Assembly (NCBI GenBank): GCA_008690995.1
Contig: VRMN01000001.1
Location: forward strand, 2,666,001 to 2,730,000
Length of the DNA: 64,000 bases
Direction of reading: 5' to 3'
Source of the DNA: Porphyridium purpureum
Taxonomy: Eukaryota > Rhodophyta > Bangiophyceae > Porphyridiales > Porphyridiaceae
Shown: positions 28,618 to 38,321 of the stretch, one piece after another
Layout: every line of letters starts with the position of its first letter
Numbering within the stretch: position 1 is the first letter of the stretch
Position numbers and translations under genes: made by a program
The notes under the pieces: model-generated
Told to the model about the DNA's origin: nothing
What the model saw: the letters and a program-made list of their open reading frames with translations, nothing else
Database searches by the model: none

Positions 28618-30465
28618 TCACTTCTTCGCTTTTACCTGACAATCGTGTTCCTCCATGCGGCGTTTCGACGAAAAGCGCGACTGACACAAAGTGCACGAGT
28701 ACGGCTTGTCCGTGGCGTGCTTGCGAATACAGTGCCGCTTCAAATTACTCTCGCGTCCAAAAAGACAGTGGCAATATGGACAGATAAAGTCTTTGCGGTG
28801 AAGATGCGCGGCCGCAATATGACGCTTCATATCATACTTCTTCCGAAAAACAAACGAGCAATACTGGCACGTGAATGTTTCGTCGTCATCCCCTCTTTGG
28901 TCCAAACCATTGTGGAACTTGAAGATTGAACTGCGCCATTTTTGCATGGCGCTCAGCGCGCCCATGACTTTGAGATCTGGTAATTGCTCGAGCAAGAAGC
29001 CGACATCGTTAGCTAATTCGAGGCCGTCATCATTTGCCAAAGTTTCTTCTCTCATTGAAATTTCCGACAGCCGCTTCGAAAGATCCTCAAAGCTCATCAT
29101 GTGATGGAGTGAACCTGATGACGTGTCTTCGCCTGAGCGTGCGTCACCACGAAAACCTGCATCTCTATCTTTTTCGTCCTCGGTGGTAGAAAACAACGAA
29201 GCCGACATTGTCCCGACCTCGTTCCCCTGTCTATTGGGCGATGAAAAATCGCTGTCTCTTGCAAGGTCCTGGAGTTCAATTAAATTGATCAGAGCCTGGC
29301 GTTTCAGCTCTGAGTGCCGTCCTTTCAGAAAGGTCAGCGTGCGTCTGCACGAATAAGTCGACACTGACCGAAGCTTTGCGTCCGGATCAACGACAGACAC
29401 AGTCCACGTAAAATTCTGCGGGACTCGCGAAAGTAGCTGCCGCACGGCTTCAGGGTCACTCGGAGGACAAAGCTGGATAATGCGCGGCATCGCTTGTTCG
29501 GAAATTTGCACAGCCCACTTGATCGGCTTGCTGGGTAACAAGCCGTCCGACTCCAAGTATTTCAGCAGCATCCCCATTACGCAAGACATATTCTGGTCCA
29601 CCCTGATCATGCTCACCAAAAGGTCGTCTGACGAGGTCCATATGAATGTGTACTGGACATATTCCAGCTTTTCTGCATCCCACTTTGATGCGAATCGGTT
29701 GTACCGGCTTAGTGTTTCGTTGCGTCCGCGCATGATGGCGATTTCGCACAGATTACGCGGACCAACGCTGAAGAAAGTGCCCAGCTCGGACTCCCCATAC
29801 TTGCAATACACCATGCGAAGCATCTCGACTGTATAAACATCATCCTCAGAGTGGTGCCGTCCACCAAACAGACCTCGCGTCGGCGCACGACGATACATTT
29901 TGGAGGCGGCAGATTTAGCTGCTCCAGCGGCCGCGCCGAGAAACCCACCTCGTCCGCTAGCAGCGAGCCTCTCGACGCTTTCGGAGCTTGACGAGCTGGG
30001 CTCCTCCGCACAGTCTTGAGCGGCCTCCGATGTGTGAGCGTCTGCAACACGAACCTGCAGCGCTTCGTAAATATCATCTGCAGTCAATTCATTCACAGGC
30101 TCGCGGTTTACCAAAAAATCGACAATTACGTGATCCTCGAGCAGCTCTTCCATCATGCGCAACGAGGTCTTGAAGTTGTCGGAAAGCCGTGCGTCCATTT
30201 CCGCCGCTGGGATCTCCCGCCCGGGACCAAAGGAATGATGACCTTTCAAAACAGAGAGGCCTGGTGCTGGGATTTTAGTGCCCGACACACACGGACTTCC
30301 TGAGTCGCCCAGTCCCGGCTCGGGTTCCACGCCAAAGTCCCCCGCGTCGGACGCGAAGTCCATTTCCGCCACAGAACCAGACGTACCGAATTCATTGTCA
30401 TACTTTTCCACTGCGTCCACAAATCCAAACCAGCCGGTGCTGTGCCGGGAAGTGCGTGACGCCAT
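28618..30465 (-). CDS. C2H2 zinc finger protein with novel middle domain
   Basis: 615 residues from a true ATG. Three C-terminal fingers (about 540-612): CxxC…HxxxxH, CxxC…HxxxxH and a last finger ending H-x-C. Linkers are HLHRKDF and HATDKPY, suggesting DNA binding. A long middle region (about 200-375) has an ordered alpha/beta-like composition with motifs such as VEMLRMVYCKYGESELG and YVQYTFIWTSSDDLLVSMI that I cannot assign to a family. Separate acidic and Ser-rich stretches lie in the N-terminal 200 residues. It is a candidate lineage-specific transcription factor. Confidence 0.82.
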   Translation of the reverse strand: MASRTSRHSTGWFGFVDAVEKYDNEFGTSGSVAEMDFASDAGDFGVEPEPGLGDSGSPCVSGTKIPAPGLSVLKGHHSFGPGREIPAAEMDARLSDNFKTSLRMMEELLEDHVIVDFLVNREPVNELTADDIYEALQVRVADAHTSEAAQDCAEEPSSSSSESVERLAASGRGGFLGAAAGAAKSAASKMYRRAPTRGLFGGRHHSEDDVYTVEMLRMVYCKYGESELGTFFSVGPRNLCEIAIMRGRNETLSRYNRFASKWDAEKLEYVQYTFIWTSSDDLLVSMIRVDQNMSCVMGMLLKYLESDGLLPSKPIKWAVQISEQAMPRIIQLCPPSDPEAVRQLLSRVPQNFTWTVSVVDPDAKLRSVSTYSCRRTLTFLKGRHSELKRQALINLIELQDLARDSDFSSPNRQGNEVGTMSASLFSTTEDEKDRDAGFRGDARSGEDTSSGSLHHMMSFEDLSKRLSEISMREETLANDDGLELANDVGFLLEQLPDLKVMGALSAMQKWRSSIFKFHNGLDQRGDDDETFTCQYCSFVFRKKYDMKRHIAAAHLHRKDFICPYCHCLFGRESNLKRHCIRKHATDKPYSCTLCQSRFSSKRRMEEHDCQVKAKK

Positions 30466-30747
30466 TGCGAACGTGTGTGCTCCTTGCCTATTTGTTCGAG
30501 CCCCGAAATTCCGCTAGTCGTTTCTCTTTCCTGTGCGCTTTCTTTCGGCCGATTTTTCTCCGCCTTGCTTTCAAGTCTACCGCGCACGCGCCTCCGTTCG
30601 CAGTAACCTGCGCCACGTTCGCGCGTGTGTGCAAGGCGCGCGCACCGCGGCAAGGTCCACGTAGTTCTCAAGGTACCAGGCATCCCCCGATGTCCGAAGT
30701 GACTGGTTGCCGAGCCCGCAAGGGTTAGGAATTTACCCGCTTTCCTT
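30466..30747. other. 5' flank of the C2H2 gene
   Basis: No gene is visible. The sequence directly before the ATG is the leader of the minus-strand zinc finger gene. Confidence 0.3.
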
Positions 30748-31920
30748 TCAAAATGAACATGAATTTGTGAGCTTCAAAAATAAGTGGAAGAACTTCCTGC
30801 CGCAAACGCAAAACCCACAACGCGGGTACCTACAGGGCCTGTGCCTAGATTGCACCAGGCACCGCACGTGGGGAATAGTTTGAGAGACCCAGTAGATCAG
30901 AAGCCCACGGATGGTCGCATCCTCGTACAACGGATTACAAGATGTGACCGAACGACAAAGCCGCTGCCAAGGCACGATCGTATGCAAAACCGGAGCCGCA
31001 GTGCTCTGACGGGCACCATTTGGCGCGAGACTCTCCATGACACGAGGGCTGCGCGGGCCGATATACGTCCCGTTAGAATGCAAGCAAGCATTTTAACCCT
31101 CCACAAGGCACACTGCACTGCGAGTATCTCTAACATCGGCGCGCTTGTTGGCGCTCTCAAATACAGCTGCACAACTAGTGCGTTTCGCGACGTGCTAGTG
31201 CGCCGCTGCAAAGAGATCTCGTCCTTTTTTCCACAAGTAGCGCTCTGATCACCTGTGCGACTCCGGCTCGCCGTGCAACCAGCAATCAGGCCATCCAAAG
31301 CAGACCGAGGCACTAGCTGGCCAAACGCCGTGGGCTTGCATACCAACAGAGCATGATCTCGGACGTTCAAAACTCTAGCCCATGCCCCCTCGAAAGCAGC
31401 CTTAGGATGCTAATCTACATGCTCTCAGTCTCAGATCCTTCTGAAACAAAAGACGGTATCGCCGCCTCGACTTGTCCCACAAACCAAGCACGGGACCCCT
31501 GCAAAACATGTAGCGAGCCATTCTCATTCGCGCTGGGAGTCCGTACATAAAGAAGTGGGCAAGTGGCTTGCATGAGCATCTGCCGCACACCGCTGCGCAA
31601 GAGTATGGGAGGAGCGTCGCGTGCAATCGGTGCTTTCGCTTAATATATCTGATGAGCTGAGGAGTCCTCCATTTTGTTGCAGAGTGCCATGAAACAGCGC
31701 CGAAGAGATAAGATTGTCGAGTCTCGCCATCTTGGAAACTTGCACACTGGTGCGGAGCTCCCATGCATTTCGTTTGGTCACGCATTTTGAGCGCCGCAAT
31801 CACTGATGCGTCTAACGGATCGGAGCCAGCTGGCTCCAGCTCGCACCTATGCGATTCTACCTGCACTCGAAGCAAAGTGTGCTGAAAGCAGGCGCGCGCT
31901 GCAGCGACAACGAGAAGCAA
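30748..31920 (-). pseudogene. Decayed gene(s) of unrecognised, possibly secreted protein
   Basis: Several protein-like stretches lie on the minus strand in different frames. At the 5' side a hydrophobic start (MLLVVAAARACF) leads into CELEPAGSDPLDASVI, and further on SANENGSLHVLQGSRAWFVG and NGTYIGPRSPRVMESL. Composition is protein-like, but no single frame runs through and several breaks are needed. No family is recognised, so old host gene or element cannot be separated. The spacer is unusually long for this compact genome. Confidence 0.35.
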
Positions 31921-32109
31921 CCACAGCCATGTGAACTATTTCGAATGCAGCGATGTCGCTCGCGCTCACTGCCTTATTTTGTCCATACTCCGTATCACTC
32001 CGGCATCGCGAGCCGCGCTGAACGAGCGCACCGCGTGCCGCTAGACATGAGCCTCAGGTACCTGGTCGGTTTCATTTGCAGCTTTTGTTCTGATTTGATT
32101 CGTCGTGCT

Positions 32110-32116
32110 TATAAAT
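32110..32116 (+). promoter_or_regulatory. TATA-like box upstream of the PITP gene
   Basis: TATAAAT lies 124 bp before the ATG at 32234. Confidence 0.4.
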
Positions 32117-32233
32117 TCAGACCAATTTTACCTCGTTTGTGCGCTGGGTGTGGGCACGTGTTTTGAACTGGCGCACGAAAGAGGCGTGGGACAGGTGGGT
32201 GTCAGGTGTTGGAGAGGACCTGTTGTGGACAAA

Positions 32234-33106
32234 ATGCTCACGGTGGAGTATCACATTCCGGTGCCGCTCACCACCGAGGAGTACCGGATTGGGATGATGT
32301 ATATGATTGCCAAGTCGTCGCTGCAGGAGGCGATGGCGGCACAGGACGCCGCAGTCAGCAAGGCGTCGCGACCAATACACATCCGGCGCAACGAGCCGTA
32401 CTACGCAAATGAGCACGGCCTGCCAAATCCAGGGCAGTATACTGAGAAGAAGTATAACCTGCGCGCACACTTGCCAAAGTTCGTCGCGGCGATGGTGCCC
32501 GAGTCCGCGAGCTACGTAGTCGAGTATGCCTGGAATGCCTTCCCGGTGTGCCGCACGACGTACGAGGCGCCCATGTTTGGTGAAAAGTTTGTCCTCACCA
32601 TCGACTCTATTTATGCGGATGACCAGACAGCCGCGAGCAACAAGTTTGGATTGTCAAAGAAAGAGCTGAGCGAGCGGCAGGTATGCCTGCTGGATATGTG
32701 CAGCGAAGAGTTCGTGCCGTTTGAATCAAACAGCAGTGAAAATCCAACCTTATGGAAGTCGACCAAGGCTTCGCGCGGAGGCATTAAGAAAGATTTTTGG
32801 AAGACGGCGGTATCGAGCCGCGCTTCGTTCCCTCTCATGTACGCTTACAAGCTTGTGCGCCTGGAGTTTCGCAAGCTCGGGCTGCAGACCAAAGTGGAGC
32901 AGTGGGGGCAGCGCTATGGCATGCGTAACAACTTTATCCGATACACGCGCCGCATCGTGTGTTGGGCGGATGAGTGGTATGGCTTGTCAATGGAAGATGT
33001 GCGACAGATGGAAGATCAGGCGACAGCTTTAACAGGGAGAACAAGTACCGACACAGAGGACGTAGAGCTGGAGTGCGACCAACCGGCCGTAGAGGTTGCA
33101 GTCTAA
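32234..33106 (+). CDS. Class I phosphatidylinositol transfer protein
   Basis: 290 residues from the ATG MLTVEYHIPVPLTTEEYRIG, matching the start of animal PITP alpha/beta. Other conserved blocks: NEPY…GQYTEKKYNL, YAWNAFPVCRT, PLMYAYKLVRLEFRKLGLQ and the lid/C-terminal CWADEWYGLSMEDVRQME. Class I PITPs extract one PI or PC molecule and move it between ER, Golgi and plasma membrane, feeding phosphoinositide synthesis. Full family length. The upstream in-frame extension begins with GTG and is not needed. A polyadenylation-like AATAAA follows 24 bp after the stop. Confidence 0.95.
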   Translation: MLTVEYHIPVPLTTEEYRIGMMYMIAKSSLQEAMAAQDAAVSKASRPIHIRRNEPYYANEHGLPNPGQYTEKKYNLRAHLPKFVAAMVPESASYVVEYAWNAFPVCRTTYEAPMFGEKFVLTIDSIYADDQTAASNKFGLSKKELSERQVCLLDMCSEEFVPFESNSSENPTLWKSTKASRGGIKKDFWKTAVSSRASFPLMYAYKLVRLEFRKLGLQTKVEQWGQRYGMRNNFIRYTRRIVCWADEWYGLSMEDVRQMEDQATALTGRTSTDTEDVELECDQPAVEVAV

Positions 33107-33129
33107 TATAGGCTGCTGCAGACGGTGCT

Positions 33130-33135
33130 AATAAA
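33130..33135 (+). terminator. Polyadenylation-like signal after the PITP gene
   Basis: AATAAA starts 24 bp after the stop codon at 33106, the usual kind of position for a short 3' end. Whether this organism uses AATAAA is not known from the window. Confidence 0.35.
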
Positions 33136-33469
33136 ATTTGGAAAGGTGCTGTGCGGGGCCCTTCTTTTCATGGTACCATACGGGGCTAGGTCGCAGAACC
33201 TCGTTCGAGTGCAACCAGGAGCGCATGATTCTATTGGGACACCACTGGCAAGCACAGAAAAGCGGGAACTGTGGAAAGGACCATTTTGTGAAATACTTTC
33301 ATTTATGAAATAAGTCTACTGCTTGGCGCACGGTTCTCGCGCACTGCGATACGATAAGCATGATCAAGGCCAAGGGAAAGGCGAAAGTGCGAGAAGCCTG
33401 CGCAGCTGCTCTAAATTCAGATAGTGTGCCTGCCGGCTTTCTTGCCCAGGGTGCTTATCGATCTTTCCG

Positions 33470-33904
33470 TTAGGAGGTGATGCGCTTGAGCACGACCGGG
33501 TAGCTGATTTCGTCTTCGTCCGTAGCCTGAACCTGACGCTGGATGTCTGGGACCGCGTTCAAAATACACTCCTGACTAGACGCGTAAATCATTTTCTCGC
33601 GCACTTTGCTGGTCTCGGATGACCAGAGGATTAAGATCACCTTGCTGTGCGTGATCGTTGCGCTCGACTGCCACTGGAAATCGTAGAGGATGTAGCGACA
33701 TCCATGCTCTGGCAGCATGTCCACCATTTCCTTGTACGCGGGCCCTGGGTCGACCATATCCTGCAGCGCCGGGAGCGTAGACTCGACCTCGACGGAGGTG
33801 AAATCCGGCGTGATTTTGGCGATCACGGCGCGGTACTTGTGGCCGTGCACGAGCCCGTCGAACTCGGCCTTGAGCTTCTCCGGAACATTGATATTCGACG
33901 CCAT
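33470..33904 (-). CDS. Actin-depolymerising factor / cofilin
   Basis: 144 residues, the usual length of a single ADF-H domain protein. Conserved features: YRAVIAKITPDFTSVEVE, CRYILYDFQWQ, and the actin-binding long-helix region KVILILWSSETSKVREKMIYASS. ADF/cofilin severs and depolymerises actin filaments. The N-terminus lacks the classic Ser-3 phosphorylation context exactly as in animals (it reads MASNINVPE). The gene is preceded by a ~490-bp spacer without another gene. Confidence 0.92.
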   Translation of the reverse strand: MASNINVPEKLKAEFDGLVHGHKYRAVIAKITPDFTSVEVESTLPALQDMVDPGPAYKEMVDMLPEHGCRYILYDFQWQSSATITHSKVILILWSSETSKVREKMIYASSQECILNAVPDIQRQVQATDEDEISYPVVLKRITS

Positions 33905-34393
33905 GACGCTCGTTCACCGCGCGGTCCAGCAAGCGGCCCACGAAAACAGCTGCCGCGCTCCGTCTCCCCGGCACCTGAAGCGTGAACGTATGCTATCGTG
34001 TATACGACCTTTCTTACTCCAGCGCCCTCCTCACTCGCACCACTCCGCATTGGTCCTTATTCTTCCGCTATACAAATTGAGCCCACAACGCCACACAACC
34101 TGGGGGCCGATACGAAAACGGACTGATTTCCCACGTTTTGCAGAAACGGATTTTCATTCTTATGGGGAGTGCGTGTGAGCGTGTTTTTGAAAAGGAGGTT
34201 CAGTTAGGGGTTCTGGTTGTGTGTGTAGGGTTCTATTTTTGTGTTCGACGCGTGTACCTGGGTTGATGGGTCATAGGTCACCACCTCCACCGGCGCGCCG
34301 TTTGGATGCATCGGTCTGCCGTGACACCGGGGAACACGACGCCTCGTCGCGATGCGCAGTTTGGGATACCCAGGCACTCGCCTCCGCCGGTAT
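33905..34393. other. Spacer upstream of ADF gene
   Basis: 490 bp between the ADF start and the stop of the next minus-strand gene. No convincing gene, repeat or RNA is visible. Confidence 0.35.
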
Positions 34394-34804
34394 TCAAGCC
34401 GCCGGTATGCATCCGGACGGGCGATGCAATGATTGCGTGCTGCGCCGGCTCAACGATGACGATGCGCCGCCCGCGGCGTCGTTCCGGACCTCGCCGAGCA
34501 GTTCGAGCTCGACGAGATCAAACATGGCGTGCGAGTACTCATAACTTACCGCTTCTGCGCATGACGCCTTGGGCGGCGACGCCTTGGCCTGCTCGCGCCT
34601 CTTTTCCGTCGCGGCTGCACCCAAAGGTTTCTTGGTCACGCGCGTCGCGGTCTTCCTTGTGGTCCGCGCGTTCCCATCGGCCAACGACACGGACCAGTAG
34701 CAGTCCTTTCCGCAAAACACGCCGTCCTCCGACTCCAGCGCGCCCCACGTCACGCTCCGCCCGCAATTCCGGCACACCTTCACCGCATAATTCGCCGCCT
34801 CCAT
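34394..34804 (-). CDS. Small Cys4 zinc-binding-like protein, hypothetical
   Basis: 136 residues from the true ATG (MEAANYAVKVC). Near the N-terminus CRNCGRSVTW and FCGKDCYWS give a CxxC…CxxxC pair about 20 residues apart, a likely single zinc site of treble-clef or MYM/FLZ-like type. A basic Arg/Lys stretch and an acidic Leu-rich helix (MFDLVELELLGEV) follow. The family is not recognised. A pyrimidine-rich plus strand at about 34860-34915 (purine-rich on the gene strand) lies just upstream. Confidence 0.6.
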   Translation of the reverse strand: MEAANYAVKVCRNCGRSVTWGALESEDGVFCGKDCYWSVSLADGNARTTRKTATRVTKKPLGAAATEKRREQAKASPPKASCAEAVSYEYSHAMFDLVELELLGEVRNDAAGGASSSLSRRSTQSLHRPSGCIPAA

Positions 34805-35389
34805 GCAAGACACTGGACGCACGCAGTCAACAACGCTCCTAGACCACGCGCCTTATCCTCGAGCAAGCCGCCTTGCTTCCTCCTCCTCGCTCGCTTGCTC
34901 TCTCTCTCTCCCAGCTGAAGACTATTTAGACTTCGACACGAACGTGCTGCGGCCGCCACCACCGCCAGATCCGAGTCGAGCAGCGCGCACATGTCACGCG
35001 CAATCTGCCGATGCGCCTTGTTACACGCCGTCGTTCCAGCTGGGCCGCGTGCGTGGTCGCAGGCAGCCAACACACCAAAAGGCCATCTCTTAGCAATCGC
35101 ATCACCGCCGGCTCACGCCCATGCGAATGCAAGTCAATCAATACCAATGCTTCGTGAGCCAAACAGCGAGTTTTCAAGCCACGCCCGGCCGTTATTTTTC
35201 CCTCGGCGGTCTCTGAATTAGGCTTACAGCTTGGTCAATTTTTTTCCTGTTTCCCCATGCGTAAATTCAAGACGTGGCGGCGACAGGCGCGTAGGGTTCG
35301 AGCGCCCACGGGAGATGCACCCTCCGATGCGTGACCATGCCTGAAGAGCCAAACGACCGCATCACAGAATCGGAACAGCAAATGCGAAA
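34805..35389. other. Spacer between small Cys4 gene and NOP14
   Basis: CT-rich near 34860-34915; otherwise no structure. No gene is supported. Confidence 0.35.
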
Positions 35390-38269
35390 CTACCACTTCT
35401 TGCTACCGGTAAGTTTCTTCTTCGTGCGCACCTGCTGCTTGTAGTTCCGCTGCTGGTTTTCCATGAACGTCAAGATCTCCTTTGCCTTGGCGGCGCCGCG
35501 CTCGTCCGCACGCAGCTTCTGGTTGAACCGCTCGCGCTGCATGACTGCAGCGTCCTTGCGCACCTCACGCATCGCCGAGCGCTCCTCACGCCGCACGCGC
35601 TTCGCAAGCCGCTTGAGCTCATCTGCGCGCTGCGCATCAGACTGTTCCGGCTGCGATCGCCAGTGGGCGGCCGATTCTGCCTGGATGCGCGGATTGAGCA
35701 GCTTTGGCGCAGCCTGCTTCTGTACATATAGTTGCAGCGGCGCGCGTCGCATAGCACCCACAGCGCTCTCCACCACGCTCGTGGTTTCTTCCACTGCCTC
35801 AAGCAGATGCGTCGGAAGATCTCGTGCCCTCATCCGTTTCACCAGCCGGTGCAGCTCATTCTGAACAGGTGCAATATACTGCGGAAACCCGTCATTCCCG
35901 TGAGCGCCATCCTGCGCGGCGCATATCTTGCGTACGCACATCAAGACACCTGCGAGAATCTGTTCGGCGAGTGATTCTGCGCCATTCTCGCCGTCAGACC
36001 ACATACAGCGCGGGACAGAAAAGCTAACCAGCCGGCCATTTGATGCTGCACTGCGCATCAGAACGGCCGGGCTTAACTGAGATGCCAAATTAGGCAAAAT
36101 CGAATCTACATCTACAAAGCTGTCTCCACGAAGATCATCTCCATCTCTTTTTGTCTCTTCGTCTTCAGCCTGTATTCTGCCTGAACTGGGTTCGGGCAGC
36201 ACGCGGCTGAGCACGGACTTACAAAACCAAACCAGCTCACCGCTTGTACGACCGCCCTCGGAAAGCCACGACTGCAACATGCAAGCCGCCAACGTATTTT
36301 TCAGCACGTCGCCTAGCGAGGGCATGCGCGCGTGACAGAGCGACTGAGCCAGTAGCAGCTCTGCGGCCGACGTGATTGGGTGGCGAAAATCTGATTTTGG
36401 AAACAAACGACCCACAACGTGAAGCAGCAACAGCTCGCGTGCATCCAAAGGCCGACATTCTTCAAAGTCTACCGCGAACGATCCACTCATCGCAGTGCCG
36501 TCGCCGCGCTCGTGCTTGTTGACTCCAGGACCACTCGATTCCAGGTCGCTGCGCATGCGGTCGAAAACACTGCGCAGAATCTTGGTTGCCCACCGGATCA
36601 ATGGAACTACTGAGTCTTCTATACACATACCATAAATCTCGGGTAAAAGCATATCGACCTCGAGAAGCACCAACTCAACCGCTTGCAGGTCGGCCGCGCT
36701 CTGCTTTGTCGGACTAGAGTGCGTCAGCCACCGGCCGACCTTTTCTATACGCTGAAGTAGAAGCTCCAAAAGGGTTGCACGCAATGCCCGGTTCGCCTGC
36801 GGCCCACGGCCACCTAGCTTGCTAGAAAAGCATTTGCGCAGACGCGACACGACCAGAGCCCGCTGGCGAGGAGACTTGTCGGCAAATAGCTCTAGTAGCT
36901 CAGCCAATGTGGACGGACATGATGCAAAAATAAAAGGAATTTCATCATCATGTACAAAGCGATGACTTGCGTACCACTCCGATAATGCTGCCGTTGAAGC
37001 TGGGGTGGCTGCCGAGTCTCCAAAGTCGCCATCATGCTCATCCTCCTCCGCTGCACTCGAGGACGAGCTTGAGGCCGTTTCATATTCACGGCGTTCTATT
37101 TTCGCGCTCCCATCGTTGCTGCTGTCCTGATCGCTGACATCTGCTTGATCCTCATCGACCTCCCTGCCCAAAATAAAGTCATCCTCTGCGTCCAAGTCAT
37201 CTGCCGTGGATGTTTGCCGCTGGTTCCTCTTTCTCTTTTTGCGGTATCCACCAGCAGAGTCACCATCAGATGAGCCTGGCTCTTCGTCACCCTGCATGCG
37301 ACGCAGGCGCATTTTCTCGAGCTTGCGCATTTCTTCAAGCTCGCGCTCTGCTACTTGCTCTTCTGTGAGAAGACGATTGGAAGCCGCAGCCGCGCGATGC
37401 TCGGCCAGCAGTTCGCGCACATGTCGATCATACTCGGCATTCTTGTCCTGTGGAGAGGCCGCATCAGACAGCGGCTCCGGAACTGGGACTTTCAGCTGCT
37501 TGGGCTTGCCGAGTGCCGCGCTAGGCGTACCAAAGTCGCGTTTGGGGAGCATGCCAAGCACGCTACTAAGCTGGAGATCCAGTTGCTCTGTATCGCGCTC
37601 CACGAGTGCCTTTTCGCGCTGGCGCTCTGCCTTGTGCATCTTGGCCTTGAGCATAACCTCCTGCATGATTTCCGCGTGGGTGCGTTGCTGCGAGGGTAGC
37701 GGTTCTCGCTCTGCATCGCCGGGATGTCCCGCTGCGGCTTTGGAACCGTTGCCAACGCCTTCGCCGAAATGGTACCGCGCTTGCATAAAAGCTTCATCTG
37801 CGTCGTCCAGGTCTGAATCCAGCTCGTACACGTCGGCGTCCTGGTTTCGCAACTCACCTTTGGTTGGCTTGCGTGGGCGCCGCACGGCAAGCTCATCGAC
37901 TGCATCAAAATCGTCGATCGGTTTGCCGCCGTGTGTCAAAGTCAGCAGCTGGTCCTCATCTTCGTCCTCTTGAGCGTCCACGCCGTCGCCGTCGTCGTCG
38001 TCGTCATTCAAATTGTACCGGCTGCGTTTCAACGCGCGACGCGACGCCTCCTGCTGGAACCGGCGCAAGTAGCGCTCCTCCTCGCCCATCGCCGGGTCAT
38101 TCTCGCCAATCCGCCGGTCGGCGACCAGATTAGCGCGACGCTGCTGCTCCCACTGCGCCTTGGCGCGACGGCGCCGCCTCGGCCAGCCCGCGCGACTGCG
38201 ACTGCCGCCTGACGCCGCCGTGCGTCCCATCGCCGGCCTCCCCAGCTTTCCTATCCGCACCGACCACAT
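35390..38269 (-). CDS. NOP14: Nucleolar protein NOP14, small-subunit processome factor
   Basis: 959 residues from the first ATG in this frame (38269); 38230 is an alternative. NOP14 is a scaffold of the U3 small-subunit processome, needed for 18S rRNA maturation. Recognisable parts: RRIGENDPAMGEEERYLRRFQQE, an Asp-rich region after SRYNLND, AEIMQEVMLKAKMHKAERQ, EEMRKLEKMRLRRMQGDEEPG, the long helical C-terminal domain and a basic Lys/Arg-rich tail. The conserved extreme N-terminus (VFDLRFSRRKHDVVG, equivalent to the NPFExKxNxxKF motif) sits in another frame, at 38321-38244. A C4 run at 38240-38243 (G4 on the gene strand) is where the frame changes. The true start may therefore be the ATG at 38321, with a one-base indel in this sequence. 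Confidence 0.9.
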   Translation of the reverse strand: MWSVRIGKLGRPAMGRTAASGGSRSRAGWPRRRRRAKAQWEQQRRANLVADRRIGENDPAMGEEERYLRRFQQEASRRALKRSRYNLNDDDDDGDGVDAQEDEDEDQLLTLTHGGKPIDDFDAVDELAVRRPRKPTKGELRNQDADVYELDSDLDDADEAFMQARYHFGEGVGNGSKAAAGHPGDAEREPLPSQQRTHAEIMQEVMLKAKMHKAERQREKALVERDTEQLDLQLSSVLGMLPKRDFGTPSAALGKPKQLKVPVPEPLSDAASPQDKNAEYDRHVRELLAEHRAAAASNRLLTEEQVAERELEEMRKLEKMRLRRMQGDEEPGSSDGDSAGGYRKKRKRNQRQTSTADDLDAEDDFILGREVDEDQADVSDQDSSNDGSAKIERREYETASSSSSSAAEEDEHDGDFGDSAATPASTAALSEWYASHRFVHDDEIPFIFASCPSTLAELLELFADKSPRQRALVVSRLRKCFSSKLGGRGPQANRALRATLLELLLQRIEKVGRWLTHSSPTKQSAADLQAVELVLLEVDMLLPEIYGMCIEDSVVPLIRWATKILRSVFDRMRSDLESSGPGVNKHERGDGTAMSGSFAVDFEECRPLDARELLLLHVVGRLFPKSDFRHPITSAAELLLAQSLCHARMPSLGDVLKNTLAACMLQSWLSEGGRTSGELVWFCKSVLSRVLPEPSSGRIQAEDEETKRDGDDLRGDSFVDVDSILPNLASQLSPAVLMRSAASNGRLVSFSVPRCMWSDGENGAESLAEQILAGVLMCVRKICAAQDGAHGNDGFPQYIAPVQNELHRLVKRMRARDLPTHLLEAVEETTSVVESAVGAMRRAPLQLYVQKQAAPKLLNPRIQAESAAHWRSQPEQSDAQRADELKRLAKRVRREERSAMREVRKDAAVMQRERFNQKLRADERGAAKAKEILTFMENQQRNYKQQVRTKKKLTGSKKW

Positions 38270-38321
38270 CGTGCTTCCTCCGCGAAAACCGCAAGTCGAA
38301 CACAGACCCGCCTTCCACCAT
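38244..38321 (-). CDS. NOP14: Likely true N-terminus of NOP14 in a shifted frame
   Basis: A frame starting at an ATG (MVEGGSVFDLRFSRRKHDVV) matches the conserved start of NOP14 proteins and meets the main frame at a four-base G run. This is stronger family signal than the Trp/Gly-rich residues upstream in the main frame. It suggests a single-base indel or an assembly error rather than gene loss. Confidence 0.55.
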
